From the NCBI RefSeq assembly GCF_900101905.1, contig NZ_FNAJ01000024.1, positions 1-64,000 on the forward strand: a DNA stretch of 64,000 bases. The letters are read 5' to 3'. The notes below the pieces were generated by a model, which saw only the letters and a list, made by a program, of their open reading frames with translations, was not told the DNA's origin and searched no databases. Within the stretch, counting starts at the first letter, position 1. Every line of letters starts with the position of its first letter. The position numbers and the translations under genes are program-made. Shown piece by piece: positions 60,936 through 64,000 of this stretch. The DNA comes from Myxococcus virescens. Lineage in GTDB: Bacteria; Myxococcota; Myxococcia; Myxococcales; Myxococcaceae.

Positions 60936-61952
60936 ATGCGTCGTTATGTTGGATCTGCCTTCCTCGCCGCCGGTCTGCTCGTTGGCTGTGGTCCGAGCGA
61001 AACCGAAACGCCCACGCAGCAACCCCAGGAGCAGCAGCAGGGGCTGCTGACGGAGGCTGACGTGGACGTTGCCACCGAGTGCCAGGGCATTCTCCAGTTC
61101 GTCAATGAAGCGACGTTCAACACGCTGGACGCCTATCTGCCCAGCAACGTCGTCCACAACCTGGTCAACCGGCGAGCGGTTTCGCAGTTCGTCTCCCTGG
61201 CGGACATCTCCTCCGTGGCGCTGGTCGGTCCGGCGCGTCTGCAGCAGATCGAGCAGGGCGCCCGGAGCCAGGACTACATCGACGCGGACTGCTACGGCAT
61301 CGCGGATGGGCTGGCCCTGTCGCGGGATGACGCGTCCGCCATCGTGTCGCTGGTGAACAGCGTCAGCTCCACCGAGCTGCACGACATCCTCCCCTACGCG
61401 TGGAATGGTGCGCTGAACCTGCGCAACCAGCGCCCGTTCACGAACGCGGACGCTATCGCGAACACGACGGGCATCGCCGACGTGAGCTTCCGCAACCTCC
61501 GCAACGCGGCCACGCTGAGCCGTCCGTTCGAGGCGCTCATCAACGCGGTGAACAACCTGCCGCGGCCTCACGGTGGTGTGTTCATGGCGCGCCACTTCGA
61601 CTGGTGGGCGAACATGAACGGCAATTTCTACAACTTCCAGGTCCAGGAGTGCTTCGGCGAAAGGACGGAGCGGGTGTCCGATCCGCAAGACCACCGCGGG
61701 ACGAATGCTGACGCCGCCGAGGTCCGCGCCCATGTCGAGGCGTTCGTCAACGCTGCCGCGAGCTTCGGCACGTTGGATCCGGCAGTGAAGGCCGCCGGTC
61801 TGGCCAACCTGAACACCCTGATCGAGGGCCGCTCGTTCTTCGGCTGCTCCTACGGCTACGCGCGTGACGGCTGGAGCGACCACAGCGCGACGTTCTTCGT
61901 CGACGCCGAGTCCGGCTTCAGCGTGTACACGGACCGCTACTATTCAGAGTGA
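60936..61952 (+). CDS. Lipoprotein with helix-hairpin-helix-like repeats
   Basis: 338 residues from ATG 60936 (AGGAG nine bases upstream). The signal ends AAGLLVGCG, a lipobox. A Gln-rich linker is followed by ILQFVNEATFNTLDAYLPSN and FVSLADISSVALVGPARLQQ, related to the segments of the lipoprotein at 41689-42912, then LHDILPYAWNGALNLRNQRP and NTTGIADVSFRNLRNAATLS. The C-terminal domain ends GFSVYTDRYYSE; it has no P-domain. A strong hairpin follows the stop. Function unknown. Confidence 0.6.
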   Translation: MRRYVGSAFLAAGLLVGCGPSETETPTQQPQEQQQGLLTEADVDVATECQGILQFVNEATFNTLDAYLPSNVVHNLVNRRAVSQFVSLADISSVALVGPARLQQIEQGARSQDYIDADCYGIADGLALSRDDASAIVSLVNSVSSTELHDILPYAWNGALNLRNQRPFTNADAIANTTGIADVSFRNLRNAATLSRPFEALINAVNNLPRPHGGVFMARHFDWWANMNGNFYNFQVQECFGERTERVSDPQDHRGTNADAAEVRAHVEAFVNAAASFGTLDPAVKAAGLANLNTLIEGRSFFGCSYGYARDGWSDHSATFFVDAESGFSVYTDRYYSE

Positions 61953-61959
61953 TTCACCG

Positions 61960-61996
61960 GCGCTCCGGACGGGGCTGAACGGCCCGTCCGGGGCGC
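61960..61996 (+). terminator. Terminator hairpin
   Basis: GCGCTCCGGACGGG and CCCGTCCGGGGCGC pair over 14 positions (one U-G) with a 9-base loop, eight bases after the lipoprotein stop. Confidence 0.8.
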
Positions 61997-62076
61997 AGCA
62001 GGCTTGAAGCAAGCGGAGGGCGCTCGGCGAGTTCCCCTCAAGCGAGTGGAACTTTCGGGACTTCTCGCCGTCCAAA

Positions 62077-62553
62077 TCAGGCGAAGCGCGAGTCCAGCTT
62101 CGTGAGCTGGCTCGTGAAGCCTTCCTGCTGCATCTTCGTGAACTCCTCGCTGTGCATCGCGTCCAGCATCACCACCATCCGAACGCCGTCGCCGCTCGGG
62201 AGGAAGTCCACGGCGATCTTGCTCTCGTAGGTAGCGACCCCCGGGAGGAAGTCGATGACGTTCGTGAGGACGAGCCGCGAATGTGGCGCCACCTCGGTGA
62301 AGCGGGAACGGGTCGCGTGAGAGGTCGGCTGGCCCATCTGCTTCATCGCGGCAATCATCTCCGGTGAGTCGGCAATCATGTCGTAATGAAGGGCGCCGCC
62401 TACGCGTGCATCGAGTTCGTGCACTGCGGCACGGAAGCCCTGTGGTCCCCACCACGACTCGAAGCCCTCTTTCGTGGTCCAGAGCGCCCAGATGTCCTCG
62501 ATTCCTGCCCGGTAGGTGCGCTCGATGACGACCTTCGCCTTCTCGTTGCTCAT
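62077..62553 (-). CDS. SRPBCC/AHSA1-domain protein
   Basis: 158 residues from ATG 62553, which overlaps the stop of the ArsR gene (ATGA). VVIERTYRAGIEDIWALWTT, then FESWWGPQGFRAAVHELDAR and GGALHYDMI are the standard start of the Aha1/START-like ligand-binding fold; TKMQQEGFTSQLTKLDSRF ends it. ArsR-SRPBCC pairs are common and probably sense or bind a small hydrophobic molecule. The precise ligand is unknown. Confidence 0.8.
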   Translation of the reverse strand: MSNEKAKVVIERTYRAGIEDIWALWTTKEGFESWWGPQGFRAAVHELDARVGGALHYDMIADSPEMIAAMKQMGQPTSHATRSRFTEVAPHSRLVLTNVIDFLPGVATYESKIAVDFLPSGDGVRMVVMLDAMHSEEFTKMQQEGFTSQLTKLDSRFA

Positions 62554-62912
62554 TTCCGCTGCCCCTTCTCGTCGACTCGGCGAGTCTGTTGTTGTGGTTG
62601 TTGCTGCTGCTTCTTCTCGAGTGCGGCTCCGAAGCGATCGAGTCGCGCATCCCACAGCTGCCGGTACCCAGTGAGCCACCCATCGAGTTCCTGAAACGGC
62701 TCCGGCTTCAAGGCGTAGAGGCGACGCTGCCCATCCGGCCGCATCGAGACGAAGCCCGATTCCGACAGGATGCGCAGATGCCGCGAGACACCTGACTGAT
62801 GGATTCCGGCCTTCTCGACGACGTCACTGACCTGCTGCTCTCCGTACCGAAGGGCCTCGACGATGCGGCGGCGCGTCGGGTCAGCGAGAACCTGGAAGAC
62901 GTCAAGTTGCAT
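62550..62912 (-). CDS. ArsR-family regulator
   Basis: 120 residues from ATG 62912; several upstream in-frame ATGs exist because the region is ATGCAT-rich. MQLDVFQVLADPTRRRIVEA, LRYGEQQVSDVVEKAGIHQS and GVSRHLRILSESGFVSMRPD form the wHTH. No CxC metal motif is present, so it is not a typical arsenic sensor. The C-terminus is Gln-rich (EKKQQQQPQQQ). Coupled to the SRPBCC gene by overlap. Probably represses its own operon through the ATGCAT-type repeats. Confidence 0.8.
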   Translation of the reverse strand: MQLDVFQVLADPTRRRIVEALRYGEQQVSDVVEKAGIHQSGVSRHLRILSESGFVSMRPDGQRRLYALKPEPFQELDGWLTGYRQLWDARLDRFGAALEKKQQQQPQQQTRRVDEKGQRK

Positions 62913-62940
62913 GCACATGCATATGCGCATCAATGCATAT
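62908..62940. promoter_or_regulatory. ATGCAT palindrome cluster, probable ArsR operator
   Basis: TGCATGCA, ATGCAT, GCATATGC, ATGCGCAT and ATGCAT lie about 8 bases apart on average, covering the ArsR start and its upstream region. Such repeated palindromes fit binding by ArsR dimers. Confidence 0.5.
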
Positions 62941-63257
62941 ATCCGTCAAGGCCGGGGCCCAACGCAAGCGCACAGGCCAGGCAAGGCGCCGTCGTGTCGT
63001 CACCTGGAGCCCTCTGGCAGGGCCCAGCTCAGAAGAGCTCCGTGGCGGCAGCCTCGATTCGGGCTGCCTGTCCCCTCACCCAGCGGGCCGCCAAAGTCGG
63101 CCGAGTACGCGCACGCGAGGGACTGAGCGCTGAGGATTGCTCCCGACTCCGCGCTCGCCTCCCGAGGGCTGGACGGTTAAACACTCCCTCCATGGCGCCT
63201 CCTGGCCTCCATCCCCTCTCTCCCCTGGCCCCCATCTCCGGAAGTGGGGGCGTTCGT
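62941..63257. other. Gap upstream of ABC ATPase gene
   Basis: About 317 bases with no gene seen. An in-frame ATG at 63192 could lengthen the downstream ATPase by 22 residues but lacks a ribosome site. A divergent promoter region is assumed. Confidence 0.3.
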
Positions 63258-64000
63258 GTGAAGGTCGAGGGCCTGCGCCGCACCTTCCCAGGCACCATCG
63301 CCGTGCTGTCGGGGCTGGACCTGGACGTAGCGCCCGGTTCGTTCGTGGCGCTGCTCGGTCCCTCCGGATGCGGCAAGTCCACGCTGCTGCGGCTGGTGGC
63401 CGGGCTGGACCGCGCCGAGGCCGGGCACATCTCCTTCACCCCGACGCTGGAGCGAACCCAGGGCGAGCGCGCCCCCATCGCCTACGTCTTCCAGGACGCG
63501 CACCTGCTGCCCTGGCGCTCGGTGCTAGACAACGCGGCGCTGCCGCTGGAACTGACCGGCGTGTCGAAGCCGGAGCGGCAGGCCGCCGCGCGTGCCGTGC
63601 TCGAGCAGGTGGGGCTCGGTGATGCCACCGACCGTTTTCCGGCGGAGCTGTCCGGCGGCATGCGCATGCGCGTGTCCCTGGCACGCGCGCTAGTCACCCG
63701 CCCCCGGCTGCTGCTGCTGGACGAGCCCTTCGCCGCCCTGGACGAGCTGACGCGCGGCCGGCTGGATGATCAACTCCGCGCGCTGTGGCGCAAGCTGGGG
63801 ATGACCGTGCTCTTCGTCACCCACTCCATCTCCGAAGCCGCCTACCTGGCCGAGCGAGCCGTGGTCCTGTCGCGACGTCCCGCGCGCGTGGTGCTGGACC
63901 GGACGCTGGAGCTGCCCGGTGAGCGCAGCGCTTCCCTGCGCACCGAGGCGTCCTTCGCCCGCGAGGCCCGCCTGCTCAACGAGGCCCTGGAACAAGGAGA
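63258..64000 (+). CDS. ABC transporter ATPase, nitrate/sulfonate/taurine type (partial)
   Basis: At least 247 residues from GTG 63258 (GGGGG eight bases upstream) with no stop before the window edge. Walker A LLGPSGCGKSTLLRLVAGLD, Q loop IAYVFQDAHLLPW, signature ELSGGMRMRVSLARALVTRP, Walker B LLLLDEPFAALDELT and His switch VLFVTHSISEA are all present. The Q-loop sequence and D-E-L-T after Walker B match the NrtD/SsuB/TauB group importing nitrate, sulfonates or taurine. Permease and binding protein should lie to the right of the window. Only the last few codons are missing if length is typical. Confidence 0.85.
   Translation, partial: MKVEGLRRTFPGTIAVLSGLDLDVAPGSFVALLGPSGCGKSTLLRLVAGLDRAEAGHISFTPTLERTQGERAPIAYVFQDAHLLPWRSVLDNAALPLELTGVSKPERQAAARAVLEQVGLGDATDRFPAELSGGMRMRVSLARALVTRPRLLLLDEPFAALDELTRGRLDDQLRALWRKLGMTVLFVTHSISEAAYLAERAVVLSRRPARVVLDRTLELPGERSASLRTEASFAREARLLNEALEQG

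Overview
The window is high-GC DNA with nearly every codon ending in G or C. It carries many Asp-rich-linker lipoproteins, HEAT-repeat proteins of a type VI secretion (T6SS) accessory kind, TIGR03118 and TIGR02270 family proteins, a eukaryote-like Ser/Thr kinase and large secreted hydrolases. Together these point to a myxobacterium, most likely Myxococcus or a close relative. Genes are densely packed on both strands, and many convergent pairs are separated by strong GC-rich hairpins.

Layout. 1-3607: left-edge remains of an ISKra4-like transposase, frameshifted by an 8-bp tandem duplication. It abuts the 3' end of an apparently decapitated nuclease-type toxin gene, followed by an Imm11-like immunity gene, a DUF6484-like gene and a TIGR02270 HEAT-repeat gene (T6SS effector neighbourhood). 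3595-6760: sphingosine-1-phosphate-lyase-like enzyme and an FGGY sugar kinase in one operon. 6984-14856: ferritin-like protein, GT39-like membrane glycosyltransferase, a 1190-residue secreted M36-type metalloprotease with Fn3-like repeats, an AI-2E/PerM-type permease and an orphan small ORF. 14874-19028: Baeyer-Villiger-type monooxygenase, beta-propeller (SMP-30-like) protein and divergent TetR regulator. 19124-30117: secreted endonuclease/phosphatase-fold lipoprotein, a TetR / alpha-beta hydrolase / outer-membrane barrel locus, a hydrolase-like lipoprotein, outer-membrane phospholipase A, a HEAT protein and a P1-family aminopeptidase.

30131-34899: DUF885 metalloprotease translationally coupled to a SWIM-SNF2 helicase. 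35294-41552: a class II lanthipeptide cluster, the most interesting system here. It has a LanM synthetase, two tandem mersacidin/lichenicidin-type precursors with almost identical leaders and distinct Cys-rich cores, a 71-residue one-helix membrane protein resembling the N-terminus of an HlyD adaptor, and a C39 peptidase-ABC exporter. The order fits make, modify, cleave and export. ATGA overlaps link lanM to lanA1 and the small membrane gene to the exporter, and a hairpin lies between the precursors and the export genes.

41689-50071: P-domain lipoprotein, M49-like peptidase, ATP-grasp protein, coiled-coil lipoprotein, TIGR03118 protein, RarA and a YigZ/IMPACT protein. 50201-57528: secreted GH13 enzyme, then an aldehyde dehydrogenase / acetolactate-synthase-type operon with a divergent LysR gene and a LysR-type palindrome, and a second aldehyde dehydrogenase. 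57750-64000: Ser/Thr kinase, GNAT acetyltransferase, a Pro-rich unknown, a second helical-repeat lipoprotein, an ArsR-SRPBCC pair and the start of a nitrate/sulfonate/taurine-type ABC ATPase that runs off the right edge.

No rRNA, tRNA, CRISPR array or replication origin was recognised. Functions are read from motifs only; no database search was possible.
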